Part shown: positions 40,851-52,671 of the stretch, piece after piece
How the letters are laid out: each line of letters opens with the position of its first letter
Position numbering within the stretch: the stretch's first letter is position 1
Origin: Rutidosis leptorrhynchoides
Taxonomy: Eukaryota > Streptophyta > Magnoliopsida > Asterales > Asteraceae
NCBI RefSeq assembly: GCF_046630445.1
Contig: NC_092333.1
Location: 707,139,001 to 707,203,000, forward strand
DNA length: 64,000 bases
Direction of reading: 5' to 3'
The notes under the pieces: model-generated
What the model saw: the letters and a program-made list of their open reading frames with translations, nothing else
What the model was told of the DNA's origin: nothing
Databases searched by the model: none
Program-made: the position numbers and the translations under genes

Positions 40851-40937
<87 letters not shown>

Positions 40938-41094
40938 CATTATTAATTATTATTATGATTATTATTATTGTTGTTGTTATTATTATTGTTATTATAAGAA
41001 TTATTATTATTATCAAAGTTATAAGTATTAAAACAATTATTATTATTATTATAAGTATTATTAATGTTATCATTATTAATACTACGATTATGGC

Positions 41095-41182
<88 letters not shown>

Positions 41183-41729
41183 AATAATAATAATTATTAT
41201 TATTATTATTATTATTATTATGAATATAATAAAAAGTTATTATTATTTTCATAAACATTAGTATTAGAATCATTATATAAATATTAGAGTTATTATTATT
41301 ATTAACATATGTATTATTATCAATATTATCATTATTATTAAAATGATACAATTACTAGTATTGTTATTATTAAAAATTACTATTATTAATATTATCATTT
41401 TTACTAAAATTATTATTTTGCTATCACTAAAACTATCATTATTATTGTCATTAGTATTATTACGTAGTTACTAAAATCACTATCATAATTATCATTAACA
41501 ATAAAATTAATATTTTTACATTTAGCATCATTAAGATCATTATTATTATTATTAATAAAATTACTAACATTATTATCTTATTAATAATATTAAGTATTAT
41601 AATTATTTTTACCACTATTAATATTATTTTAGTATTACTATAACTATTATTAATAATATAAAAATGATATATTTAATATATATAACATAACAAAAAAATT
41701 AATATTTTATTATAAACAAAATGAATATA

Positions 41730-41791
<62 letters not shown>

Positions 41792-42711
41792 TATTAATAC
41801 AAAAAGAATATAACTAATGAATTTATATATATACGTGATAGATTACAATTATGTATATTAATAAATATACAAATGATATAGGTTCGTGAATCCGAGGTCA
41901 ACCCTGCATTGTTCAGTTTCGTCAAATGTATTTTTACTACAAAATACAATATCGTGAGTTCATTTGATTCCCTTTTACTCTTTACACTTTTGGGACTGAG
42001 AATACATGCGCTGTTTTTACAACTGCTTTATTAAATGCTTTTGAAATATATTTTGAACTGCGAATACATGCAATGCTTTTATAAATGTTTGACGAGATAG
42101 ACACAAGAAAAACATTCCTCGAATGAATTATTATGCAGACTGAAGTTCTGTGGATTATTATTGAATTATGTGGACATGATAATTACCACCATTGAATTAT
42201 GTGGACATGATAATTGCCACCATTGAATTATGTGGACATGATAATTGCCACCATTGAATTATGTAGACATGATAATTGCCACCAATTGAAGTGAATGTTA
42301 TGTATCGAGAGAATGATTTTTATACACAGGTTATGTGTATTAGTTTTTGTGCACGAGATATGTGTACGGTTACTAAGATTTATGAAAAAGGATTTCGTAC
42401 ACGAGAAAGGTGTAATGTATTTAAAAGATATCGCATGTACATTACAGGTGGGTATAGGATTCGGGCCCATTTGTACCATGCAGCATTTAAATCTCGTGGT
42501 CTATCAAAATGATGAATTTTATTGTTTTAAGATAAACCTATGAACTCACCAACCTTTTGGTTGACACTTTAAAACATGTTTATTCTCAGGTATTAAAGAA
42601 ATCTCCCGCTGTGCATTTGCTCATTTTAAAGACATTACTTGGAGTCGATCATCGCAATGGAACCAGATGTTAGTGACTTAGTCCAGATGGATTAGGACGG
42701 GGTATGACATG

Positions 42712-42723
42712 TGGTATCAGAGC
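42712..42723 (+). other. PBS after the second X LTR
   Basis: TGGTATCAGAGC directly after the second LTR, showing that another internal region followed it. The X leader continues to 42828, where Z is inserted, and resumes at 55928-56134. Confidence 0.8.
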
Positions 42724-42828
42724 GGTGGTCTTAGCGAACGAGGTCTTGCATTAGTGTGTCTAACTGATAGTTGTTTAGATGCATTAGTGGGTCTGGACTT
42801 CGACCGTGTCTGTATGTCAAAAGTTTTG

Positions 42829-45800
42829 TGAAATGTCCCGTTCTTATTGATTAAAAACGTTCCATATTAATTGATTTCGTTGCGAGGTTTTGACCTCTAT
42901 ATGAGACGTTTTTCAAAGACTGCATTCATTTTAAAATAAACCATAACCTTTATTTCATCAATAAAGGTTTAAAAAGCTTTACGTAGATTATCAAATAATG
43001 ATAATCTAAAATATCCTGTTTACACACGACCATTACATAATGGTTTACAATACAAATATGTTACAACAAAATAAGTTTCTTAAATGCAGTTTTTACACAA
43101 TATCATACAAACATGGACTCCAAATCTTGTCCTTATTTAAGTATGCGACAGCGGAAGCTCTTAATAATCACCTGAGAATAAACATGCTTAAAACGTCAAC
43201 AAAAATGTTGGTGAGTTATAGGTTTAACCTATATATATCAAATCATAATAATAGACCACAAGATTTCATATTTCAATACACATCCCATACATAGAGATAA
43301 AAATCATTCATATGGTGAACACCTGGTAACCGACATTAACAAGATGCATATATAAGAATATCCCCATCATTCCGGGACACCCTTCGGATATGATATAAAT
43401 TTCGAAGTACTAAAGCATCCGGTACTTTGGATGGGGTTTGTTCAGCCCAATAGATCTATCTTTAGGATTCGCGTCAATTAGGGTGTCAGTTCCCAAATTC
43501 TTAGATTACCAGACTTAATAAAAAGGGGCATATTCGATTTTGATAATTCAACCATAGAATGTAGTTTCACGTACTTGTGTCTATTTTGTAAATCATTTAT
43601 AAAACCTGCATGTATTCTCATCCCAAAAATATTAGATTTTAAAAGTGGGACTATAACTCACTTTCACAGATTTTTACTTCGTCGGGAAGTAAGACTTGGC
43701 CACTGGTTGATTCACGAACCTATAACAATATATACATATATATCAAAGTATGTTCAAAATATATTTACAATACTTTTAATATATTTTGATATTTTAAGTT
43801 TATTAAGTCAGCTGTCCTCGTTAGTAACCTACAACTAGTTGTCCACAGTTAGATGTACAGAAATAAATCGATAAATATTATCTTGAATCAATCCACGACC
43901 CAGTGTATACGTATCTCAGTATTGATCACAACTCAAACTATATATATTTTGGAATCAACCTCAACCCTGTATAGCTAACTCCAACATTCACATATAGAGT
44001 GTCTATGGTTGTTCCGAAATATATATAGATGTGTCGACATGATAGGTCGAAACATTGTATACGTGTCTATGGTATCTCAAGATTACATAATATACAATAC
44101 AAGTTGATTAAGTTATGGTTGGAATAGATTTGTTACCAATTTTCACGTAGCTAAAATGAGAAAAATTATCCAATCTTGTTTTACCCATAACTTCTTCATT
44201 TTAAATCCGTTTTGAGTGAATCAAATTGCTATGGTTTCATATTGAACTCTATTTTATGAATCTAAACATAAAAAGTATAGGTTTATAGTCGGAAAAATAA
44301 GTTACAAGTCGTTTTTGTAAAGGTAGTCATTTCAATCGAAAGAACGACGTCTAGATGACCATTTTAGAAAACATACTTCCACTTTGAGGTTAACCATAAT
44401 TTTTGGATATAGTTTCATGTTCATAATAAAAATCATTTTCTCAGAATAACAACTTTTAAATCAAAGTTTATCATAGTTTTTAATTAACTAACCCAAAACA
44501 GCCCGCGGTGTTACTACGACGGCGTAAATCCGGTTTTACGGTGTTTTTCGTGTTTCCAGGTTTTAAATCATTAAGTTAGCATATCATATAGATATAGAAC
44601 ATGTGTTTAGTTGATTTTAAAAGTTAAGTTAGAAGGATTAACTTTTGTTTGCGAACAAGTTTAGAATTAACTAAACTATGTTCTAGTGATTACAAGTTTA
44701 AACCTTCGAATAAGATAGCTTTATATGTATGAATAGAATGATGTTATGAACATCATTACTACCTTAAGTTCCTTGGATAAACCTACTGGAAAAGAGAAAA
44801 ATGGATCTAGCTTCAACGGATCCTTGGATGGCTCGAAGTTCTTGAAGCATAATCATGACACGAAAACAAGTTCAAGTAAGATCATCACTTGAAATAAGAT
44901 TGTTATAGTTATAGAAATTGAACCAAAGTTTGAATATGATTATTACCTTGTATTAGAATGATAACCTACTGTAAGAAACAAAGATTTCTTGAGGTTGGAT
45001 GATCACCTTACAAGATTGGAAGTGAGCTAGCAAACTTGAAAGTATTCTTGATTTTATGTAACTAGAACTTGTAGAATATATGAAGAACACTTAGAACTTG
45101 AAGATAAAACTTGAGAGAGATTAATTAGATGAAGAAAATTGAAGAATGAAAGTGTTTGTAGGTGTTTTTGGTCGTTGGTGTATGGATTAGATATAAAGGA
45201 TATGTAATTTTGTTTTCATGTAAATAAGTCATGAATGATTACTCATATTTTTGTAATTTTATGAGATATTTCATGCTAGTTGCCAAATGATGGTTCCCAC
45301 ATGTGTTAGGTGACTCACATGGGCTGCTAAGAGCTGATCATTGGAGTGTATATACCAATAGTACATACATCTAAAAGCTGTGTATTGTACGAGTACGAAT
45401 ACGGGTGCATACGAGTAGAATTGTTGATGAAACTGAACGAGGATGTAATTGTAATCATTTTTGTTAAGTAGAAGTATATTGATAAGTGTATTGAAGTCTT
45501 TCAAAAGTGTATAAATACATATTAAAACACTACATGTATATACATTTTAACTGAGTCGTTAAGTCATCGTTAGTCGTTACATGTAAGTGTTGTTTTGAAA
45601 CCTTTAGGTTAACGATCTTGTTAAATGTTGTTAACCCAATGTTTATAATATCAAATGAGATTTTAAATTATTATATTATCATGATATTATCATGTATTAA
45701 TATCTCTTAATATGATATATATACATTAAATGTCTTTACAACGATAATCGTTACATATATGTCTCGTTTAAAAATCATTAAGTTAGTAGTCTTGTTTTTA

Positions 45801-46078
45801 CATATGTAGTTCATTGTTAATATACTTAATGATATGTTTACTTATCATAGTATCATGTTAACTATATATATATCCATATATATGTCATCATATAGTTTTT
45901 ACAAGTTTTAACGTTCGTGAATCACCGGTCAACTTGGGTGGTCAATTGTCTATATGAAACATATTTCAATTAATCAAGTCTTAACAAGTTTGATTGCTTA
46001 ACATGTTGGAAACATTTAATCATGTAAATATCAATCTCAATTAATATATATAAACATGGAAAAGTTCGGGTCACTACA
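42829..46078 (-). repeat. Element Z 3' LTR
   Basis: 3250 bp, plus-strand ends TGAAATGTCCC and TCACTACA, about 99.4% identical by eye to 52672-55922, with one single-base indel. Its small open frames are duplicated in the other LTR and have no domain. Confidence 0.95.
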
Positions 46079-46100
46079 GTACCTACCCGTTAAATAAATT
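46079..46100 (-). other. PPT of element Z
   Basis: On the minus strand TTTAACGGGTAGGTAC directly precedes the LTR head TGTAGTGACCC. It is almost the same as the PPT of X (37050-37071). Confidence 0.8.
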
Positions 46101-46113
46101 TCGTCCCGAAATT

Positions 46114-49100
46114 TTAAGCTGTTGAAGGTGTTGACGAATCTTCTAGAAATAGATGCGGGTATTTCTTCTTCATCTGATCTTCACGCTCCCAGGTGAACTC
46201 GGGTCCTCTACGAGCATTCCATCGAACCTTAACAATTGGAATCTTGTTTTGCTTAAGTCTTTTAACCTCACGATCCATTATTTCGACGGGTTCTTCGATG
46301 AATTGAAGTTTTTCGTTGATTTGGATTTCATCTAACGGAATAGTGAGATCTTCTTTAGCAAAACATTTCTTCAAATTCGAGACGTGGAAAGTGTTATGTA
46401 CAGCCGCGAGTTGTTGAGGTAACTCAAGTCGGTAAGCTACTGGTCCGACACGATCAATAATCTTGAATGGTCCAATATACCTTGGATTTAATTTCCCTCG
46501 TTTACCAAATCGAACAACGCCTTTCCAAGGTGAAACTTTAAGCATGACCATCTCTCCAATTTCAAATTCTATATCTTTTCTTTTAATGTCAGCGTAGCTC
46601 TTTTGTCGACTTTGGGCGGTTTTCAACCATTGTTGAATTTGGATGATCTTCTCGGTAGTTTCTTGTATAATCTCCGGACCCGTAATCTGTCTATCCCCCA
46701 CTTCACTCCAACAAATCGGAGACCTGCACTTTCTACCATAAAGTGCTTCAAAAGGCGCCATCTCAATGCTTGAATGGTAGATGTTGTTGTAGGAAAATTC
46801 TGCTAACGGTAGATATCGATCCCAACTATTTTCGAAATCAATAACACATGCTTGTAGCATGTCTTCAAGTGTTTGTATCGTCCTTTCGCTCTGCCCATCA
46901 GTTTGTGGATGATAGGCAGTACTCATGTCTAGACGAGTTCCTAATGCTTGCTGTAATGTCTGCCAGAATCTTGAAATAAATCTGCCATCCCTATCAGAGA
47001 TAATAGAGATTGGTATTCCATGTCTGGAGACAACTTCCTTCAAATACAGTCGTGCTAACTTCTCCATCTTGTCATCTTCTCTTATTGGCAGGAAGTGTGC
47101 TGATTTGGTGAGACGATCAACTATTACCCAAATAGTATCAAAATCACTTGCAGTCCTTGGCAATTTAGTAATGAAATCCATGGTAATGTTTTCCCATTTC
47201 CATTCTGGGATTTCGGGTTGTTGAAGTAGACCTAATGGTTTCTGATGCTCAGCTTTGACCTTAGAACACGTCAAACATTCTCCTACGTATTTAGCAACAT
47301 CGGCTTTCATACCCGGCCACCAAAAATGTTTCTTGAGATCCTTGTACATCTTCCCCGTTCCAGGATGTATTGAGTATCTGGTTTTATGAGCTTCTCTAAG
47401 TACCATTTCTCTCATATCTCCAAATTTTGGTACCCAAATCCTTTCAGCCCTATACCGGGTTCCGTCTTCCCGAATATTAAGATGCTTCTCCAATCCCTTG
47501 GGTATTTCATCCTTTAAATTTCCCTCTTTTAAAACTCCTTGTTGCGCCTCCTTTATTTGAGTAGTAAGGTTATTATGAATCATTATATTCATAGATTTTA
47601 CTCGAATGGGTTCTCTGTCCTTCCTGCTCAAGGCATCGGCTACCACATTTGCCTTTCCCGGGTGGTAACGAATCTCAAAGTCGTAATCATTCAACAATTC
47701 AATCCACCTACGCTGCCTCATATTCAGTTGTTTCTGATTAAATATGTGTTGAAGACTTTTGTGGTCGGTATATATAATACTTTTGACCCCATATAAGTAG
47801 TGCCTCCAAGTCTTTAATGCAAAAACAACCGCGCCTAATTCCAAATCATGCGTCGTATAATTTTGTTCGTGAATCTTCAATTGTCCAGACGCATAAGCAA
47901 TCACCTTCGTTCGTTGCATTAATACACAACCGAGACCTTGCTTTGATGCGTCACAATAAATCACAAAATCATCATTCCCTTCAGGCAATGACAATATAGG
48001 TGCCGTAGTTAGCTTTTTCTTCAATAACTGAAACGCTTTCTCTTGTTCATCATTCCATTCAAATTTCTTCCCTTTATGCGTTAATGCAGTCAAGGGTTTT
48101 GCTATTCTGGAAAAGTCTTGGATGAACCTTCTGTAGTAACCAGCTAGTCCTAAAAACTGGCGTATGTGTTTCGGAGTTTTCGGGGTTTCCCACTTTTCAA
48201 CAGTTTCTATCTTTGCCGGATCCACCTTAATACCTTCTTTGTTCACTATGTGACCGAGGAATTGAACTTCTTCCAACCAAAATGCACACTTTGAAAACTT
48301 AGCGTACAATTCTTCCTTCCTCAATACTTCTAACACCTTTCTCAAATGTTCACCGTGTTCTTGGTCATTCTTTGAGTAAATAAGTATGTCATCAATGAAA
48401 ACAATGACAAACTTGTCAAGGTATGGTCCACACACTCGGTTCATAAGGTCCATGAACACAGCTGGTGCATTAGTTAAACCAAATGGCATGACCATAAACT
48501 CGTAATGACCGTAACGTGTTCTGAAAGCAGTCTTTGGAATATCATCTTCTTTCACCCGCATTTGATGATACCCGGAACGTAAGTCAATCTTTAAATAAAC
48601 AGACGAGCCTTGTAGTTGATCAAATAAGTCGTCGATTCTCGGTAGTGGGTAGCGGTTCTTGATGGTAAGTTTGTTCAACTCTCGGTAGTCGATACACAAT
48701 CTGAATGTACCATCTTTCTTCTTGACAAACAAAACAGGAGCTCCCCACGGTGATGTGCTTGGTCGAATGAAACTACGCTCTAAAAGTTTTTGTAATTGGC
48801 TTTGCAGTTCTTTCATCTCGCTGGGTGCGAGTCTGTAAGGAGCACGAGCTATTGGTGCAGCTCCTGGTACAAGATCTATTTGAAATTCAACGGATCGATG
48901 TGGGGGTAATCCCGGTAATTCTTTCGGAAATACATCGGGAAATTCTTTTGCAATGGGAACATCATTGATGCTCTTTTCTTCAGTTTGTACTTTCTCGAAG
49001 TGTGCTAGAACAGCATAGCAACCTTTTCTTATTAGTTTTTGTGCCTTCAAATTACTAATAAGATGTAGCTTCGTGTTGCCCTTTTCTCCGTACACCATTA

Positions 49101-49520
49101 AGGGTTTTCCTTTTTCTCGTATAATGCGAATTGCATTTTTGTAACAAACGATCTCTGCTTTCACTTCTTTCAACCAGTCCATACCGATTATCACATCAAA
49201 ACTCCCTAACTCTACTGGTATCAAATCAATCTTAAATGTTTCGCTAACCAGTTTAATTTCTCGATTCCGACATATATTATCTGTGAAATTAATTTACCAT
49301 TTGCTAATTCGAGTAAAAATTTACTATCCAAAGGCGTCAATGGACAACTTAATTTAGCACAAAAATCTCTACTCATATAGCTTCTATCCGCACCCGAATC
49401 AAATAAAACGTAAGCAGATTTATTGTCAATAAGAAACGTACCCGTAACAAGCTCCGGGTCTTCTTGTGCCTCTGCCGCATTAATATTGAAAACTCTTCCG
49501 CGGCCTTGTCCATTCGTGTT
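46114..49520 (-). CDS. pol: Z pol: protease, RT, RNase H, integrase, chromodomain (one frameshift)
   Basis: The long open part, 49224-46114, is 1036 codons. Domains by residue: end of protease with IIGMDWL (about 10-20); RT about 90-330 with active-site FIDD at about 276-279; RNase H about 415-535 with YCDAS, YTDHKSL and DALSR; integrase with HHCC about 615-655 and D,D,E near residues 683, 744 and 780; chromodomain about 975-1030 with [12 protein letters not shown]. The chromodomain directs insertion to heterochromatin. The protease start, including DSGADRS near 49390, lies upstream in the gag frame; a single missing base at about 49283 puts the two parts in different frames. RT and integrase catalytic motifs look intact. 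Confidence 0.92.
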
Positions 49521-49828
49521 CTACTGGTTCGGGCAATTTTTAATAATGTGGCCCGGTTTTCCACATTTATAACAAACTACATTGGCATAACTTGCTCCGA
49601 CACTACTTGCTCCGCCATTACTCGTTCCGACACCATTTGTTCCTTTCGTTCTATTAACCCCTGGTCCGTAGACCTCACACTTCGCCGCGCTATGACCATT
49701 TCTTTTACACTTGTTGCAAAATTTGGTGCAGAACCCCGAGTGATACTTTTCACACCTTTGGCATAGCTGCTTCTGATTGTTGTTGTTGTTGCGGTTATTA
49801 TTGTTGTTGGGATGATTGTTGTAGTTGC

Positions 49829-49868
<40 letters not shown>

Positions 49869-50702
49869 GGGCCTTTTGTTGTAGTTGCGATTGATGTTGC
49901 GATTGTTGGGATAATTGTTGCGATTATTGTTGTAATTGCTGTTGTTGTTGTATTGGTGATTCTTATCACCGTTTTCCTCCCACTTTCTTTTGACTTGCTT
50001 CACATTGGCCTCTTCAGCAGTCTGTTCTTTAATTCTTTCTTCAATCTGGTTCACTAGTTTGTGAGCCATTCTACATGCCTGTTGTATGGAGGCGGGCTCG
50101 TGTGAACTTATATCTTCTTGGATTCTTTCCGGTAATCCTTTCACAAACGCGTCGATCTTCTCTTCCTCATCTTCGAATGCTCCCGGACACAATAGGCACA
50201 ATTCTGTGAATCGTCTTTCGTACGTGGTAATATCAAATCCTTGGGTTCGTAACCCTCTAAGTTCTGTCTTGAGCTTATTGACCTCGGTTCTGGGACGGTA
50301 CTTCTCGTTCATCAAGTGCTTGAATGCTGACCACGGTAGTGCGTACGCATCGTCTTGTCCCACTTGCTCTAGATAGGTATTCCACCATGTTAACGCAGAA
50401 CCTGTGAAGGTATGCGTAGCGTACTTTACTTTGTCCTCTTCAGTACACTTACTTATGGCAAACATCGATTCGACCTTCTCGGTCCACCGTTTCAATCCGA
50501 TCGGTCCTTCGGTTCCATCAAATTCCAAAGGTTTGCAGGCAGTGAATTCTTTGTAGGTGCATCCTACATGATTTCCTGTACTGCTAGATCCAAGGTTATT
50601 ATTGGTATGTAGCACAGCCTGTACTGCGGCTATGTTTGAAGCTAGAAAAGTACGGAATTCCTCTTCATTCATATTCACGGTGTGTCGAGTAGTCGGTGCC
50701 AT
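49521..50702 (-). CDS. gag: Z gag with CCHC knuckles
   Basis: 393 codons starting at ATG 50702 (MAPTTRH); an in-frame upstream ATG at 50738 is less likely because it adds only a short hydrophobic lead. A capsid-type gag domain spans about residues 55-230 (PLEFDGTEGPIGLKRW, SALTWWNTYL, TTYERRFTEL), then a basic linker with an Asn-rich tract encoded by a GTT/AAC microsatellite (about 49785-49955). Two knuckles follow: CNKCKRNGHSAAKC and CYKCGKPGHIIKNC. It ends at TAG 49521-49523, beyond which the same frame runs into protease. The TAG may be a lesion or a suppressible stop. Confidence 0.9.
49829..49870. repeat. (GTT)n / poly-Asn tract inside Z gag
   Basis: A trinucleotide run that encodes about 13 consecutive Asn residues in gag on the minus strand. 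On the plus strand it makes a false poly-Val frame. Confidence 0.9.
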
Positions 50703-50834
50703 TTCCTTCAAAATTGTCAAATGGAACAAGTTAATCATACAGAATATTAAGAGTAGTTAATAGTATTTCGTAGCATAATATGAACTCATTTATAAAAGCT
50801 TTTTCTTCATATTAGCGTTTTATAAGTTTAAATT

Positions 50835-50851
50835 CGGGTAGTACCTACCCG
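50835..50851 (-). other. Internal PPT-core hairpin of element Z
   Basis: CGGGTA-GGTAC-TACCCG on the minus strand, a 6 bp stem with a 5 nt loop that includes the PPT core TTAACGGGTAGGTA with its flank. It lies between the F-box ORF and gag. X has the same element at 14516-14532. Confidence 0.65.
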
Positions 50852-51043
50852 TTAAGTTCATACTTAGTAGCTAATATACAATTCAACTACTACAATTCTA
50901 TATGAAAAATTGATTATAATAATATTTCGCGTTCAAACTTTTATACAATATTTTACAAACTTACAATACCGCTTATTTTACATAAAGCATGAAATATAGC
51001 ACACAATAACTTTGATACAAGATAGTTGTGAAGATAATTCTAG

Positions 51044-51727
51044 CTAGTACACAAGTCGTTCAGCAAAGGCAATAAAGACACGTAATTCATACGTCCAGAA
51101 ACAAGTCATGCATTCTGGTTTTACTAGGACTACTTCCCATCCTTGGTCTTGTGGAACATAACCGTTATGGCCGTTGATAAGACAGCGTGTTGTAACGTCG
51201 TCAAAGGGACGAGGGTTACGTAATGTCCAACAGTCCCGTAACAATCTAAAAACCTCATTTCTTACCCCAATTACCGACTCCGTTACTTGTGGGAACGTTT
51301 TTTTTAATAGTTGTAGCCCGATGTTCTTGTTCTCACTTTGGTGAGAAGCGAACATTACTAATCCATAAGCATAACATGCTTCTTTATGTTGCATGTTAGC
51401 CACTTTTTCTAAATCACGAAGTCCAATATTCGGATAAATTGAGTCAAAATAATTTCTTAACCCATTGCGTAAAATAGCATTTGGGTTCCCCGCAATATAT
51501 GCGTCAAAGTAAACACATCGTAACTTATGGATTTCCCAATGTGATATCCCCCATCTTTCGAACGAAAGCCTTTTATAAACCAAGGCATTCTTGGAACGTT
51601 CTTCGAATGTCTTACAAACTGATCTCGCCTTAAATAGTTGTACCGAAGAATTCTGACCAACTCTAGACAAGATTTCATCAATCATGTCTCCGGGTAGGTC
51701 TCTTAAAATATTGGGTTGTCTATCCAT
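51044..51727 (-). CDS. F-box protein carried by element Z
   Basis: 227 codons, no intron, same strand as the element, between the acidic ORF and gag. Residues about 8-52 form an F-box (LPGDMIDEILSRVG, then VCKTFEERSKNALVYKRLSF), the domain that binds SKP1 in SCF ubiquitin ligases. The rest resembles plant F-box proteins of the At2g35280 type, with an alpha-helical Sel1-like stretch (NMQHKEACYAYGLVMFASHQ) and a Cys-containing C-terminus. It ends 342 bp before the gag start. The ORF is intact although other parts of Z have lesions. Being intronless within a retroelement suggests capture of a host transcript. Its target is unknown; nothing shows it is expressed. Confidence 0.8.
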   Translation of the reverse strand: MDRQPNILRDLPGDMIDEILSRVGQNSSVQLFKARSVCKTFEERSKNALVYKRLSFERWGISHWEIHKLRCVYFDAYIAGNPNAILRNGLRNYFDSIYPNIGLRDLEKVANMQHKEACYAYGLVMFASHQSENKNIGLQLLKKTFPQVTESVIGVRNEVFRLLRDCWTLRNPRPFDDVTTRCLINGHNGYVPQDQGWEVVLVKPECMTCFWTYELRVFIAFAERLVY

Positions 51728-51864
51728 TTTGTGTTTTTATACTGTAAAATAGACAAGAGTTAGATTCATAAAAAAGATACTTATTAATACAAGCAATTTT
51801 TACATATATCATAAAGCATAAGCACACTATATTACATATATTACACCACACGAATACAACTATC

Positions 51865-52461
51865 TTATTCCGACTCGCTTGTTTCTTCTTCTTCGGTTTT
51901 GGTTCGTTTTGCCAAGTTTCTAGGGATATATGATGTTCCCCTAATACGAGCCGTTATTTTCCACATTGGTTTAGAAAAACCTGGTGGTTTAGAGGTTCCC
52001 GGGTCATTGTTACAACTTAAGTACTTCGGGGGTTGACGATACATATAAAGTTCATCGGGGTTGGAATTAGATTTCTCTATTTTTATGCCCTTTCCCTTAT
52101 TATTTTCTTTTGCCTTTTTAAATTCAGTTGGGGTAATTTCTATAACATCATCGGAATTCTCGTCGGAATCCGATTCATCGGAGAATTGATAATCCTCCCA
52201 ATATTTTGCTTCCTTGGCGGAAACACCATTGACCATAATTAGCCTTGGTCGGTTGGTTGAGGATTTTCTTTTACTTAACCGTTTTATTATTTCCCCCACC
52301 GGTTCTATTTCTTCATCCGGTTCCGATTCTTCTTCTGGTTCCGACTCTTCTTCCGGTTCCTCTTCGGGAACTTGTGAATCAGTCCACGAATCATTCCAAT
52401 TTACATTTGACTCTTCATTATTATTAGGTGAGTCAATGGGACTTGTTCTAGAGGTAGACAT
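51865..52461 (-). CDS. Acidic accessory ORF of element Z, unknown function
   Basis: 198 codons starting at ATG 52461, about 200 bp after the PBS, first ORF of the element. The N-terminal third is Ser/Asn-rich, then a Glu/Pro-rich repeat (PEEESEPEEESEPDEE, encoded by a short minisatellite at about 52305-52370), a basic patch (KRLSKRKSS), a second acidic stretch (DESDSDENSDD) and a Lys-rich tail. It looks largely disordered, with possible nuclear-localisation-like basic patches. No family recognised. Its intact frame in a young element argues that it is a real part of Z. Confidence 0.65.
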   Translation of the reverse strand: MSTSRTSPIDSPNNNEESNVNWNDSWTDSQVPEEEPEEESEPEEESEPDEEIEPVGEIIKRLSKRKSSTNRPRLIMVNGVSAKEAKYWEDYQFSDESDSDENSDDVIEITPTEFKKAKENNKGKGIKIEKSNSNPDELYMYRQPPKYLSCNNDPGTSKPPGFSKPMWKITARIRGTSYIPRNLAKRTKTEEEETSESE

Positions 52462-52539
52462 CTATCACATAATATCAAACGCGTTAAGAGATTAATATAT
52501 CACATAATATTCACATGTTAAAAATATATAGTTTCCAAC

Positions 52540-52657
52540 AAAATTTGTTAAGCAATCATTTTTTCAAGTAAACACGGTCGAAGTCCAGACTCACTAATGC
52601 ATCCTAACAAACTCGATAAGACACACTAATGCAAAATTCTGGTTCTCTAAGACCAAC
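52540..52657 (-). other. Z leader shared with element X
   Basis: The first about 110 nt after the PBS align with the X leader at 42724-42820: common strings include GGTCTTAG, TTGCATTAGTGTGTCT, ATGCATTAGTG and CTGGACTTCGACCGTGT in the same order. This region would contain packaging signals, which is inference. Confidence 0.65.
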
Positions 52658-52669
52658 GCTCGGATACCA
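52658..52669 (-). other. PBS of element Z
   Basis: Minus-strand TGGTATCCGAGC, one base different from the initiator tRNA-Met PBS TGGTATCAGAGC, two bases inside the 5' LTR. Confidence 0.75.
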
Positions 52670-52671
52670 AC

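Larger units (their letters stand above)
37072..42709 (+). repeat. Element X second LTR, split by solo LTR S2
   Basis: Matches 9617-13436 and ends TATGACA. S2 interrupts it at 38664-40557. It is flanked by a PPT on the left and a PBS on the right, so it belonged to two adjacent units. It carries the SINE-like sequence (B-box at 40783-40793), ATT runs at 40852-40936 and 41094-41220, an AT run at about 41734-41790 and four 31 bp repeats (42160-42283). Confidence 0.8.

Noticed and set aside
43040..43838. Open frames repeated exactly at 52883-53681 (and 45271-45504 with 55115-55348)
   Set aside because: They are the same in both copies only because they lie in the two LTRs of Z; no start context or domain.
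49577..49969. Thr-rich frame and Val-rich opposite-strand frame in Z
   Set aside because: Shadows of the Asn-rich tract of gag.
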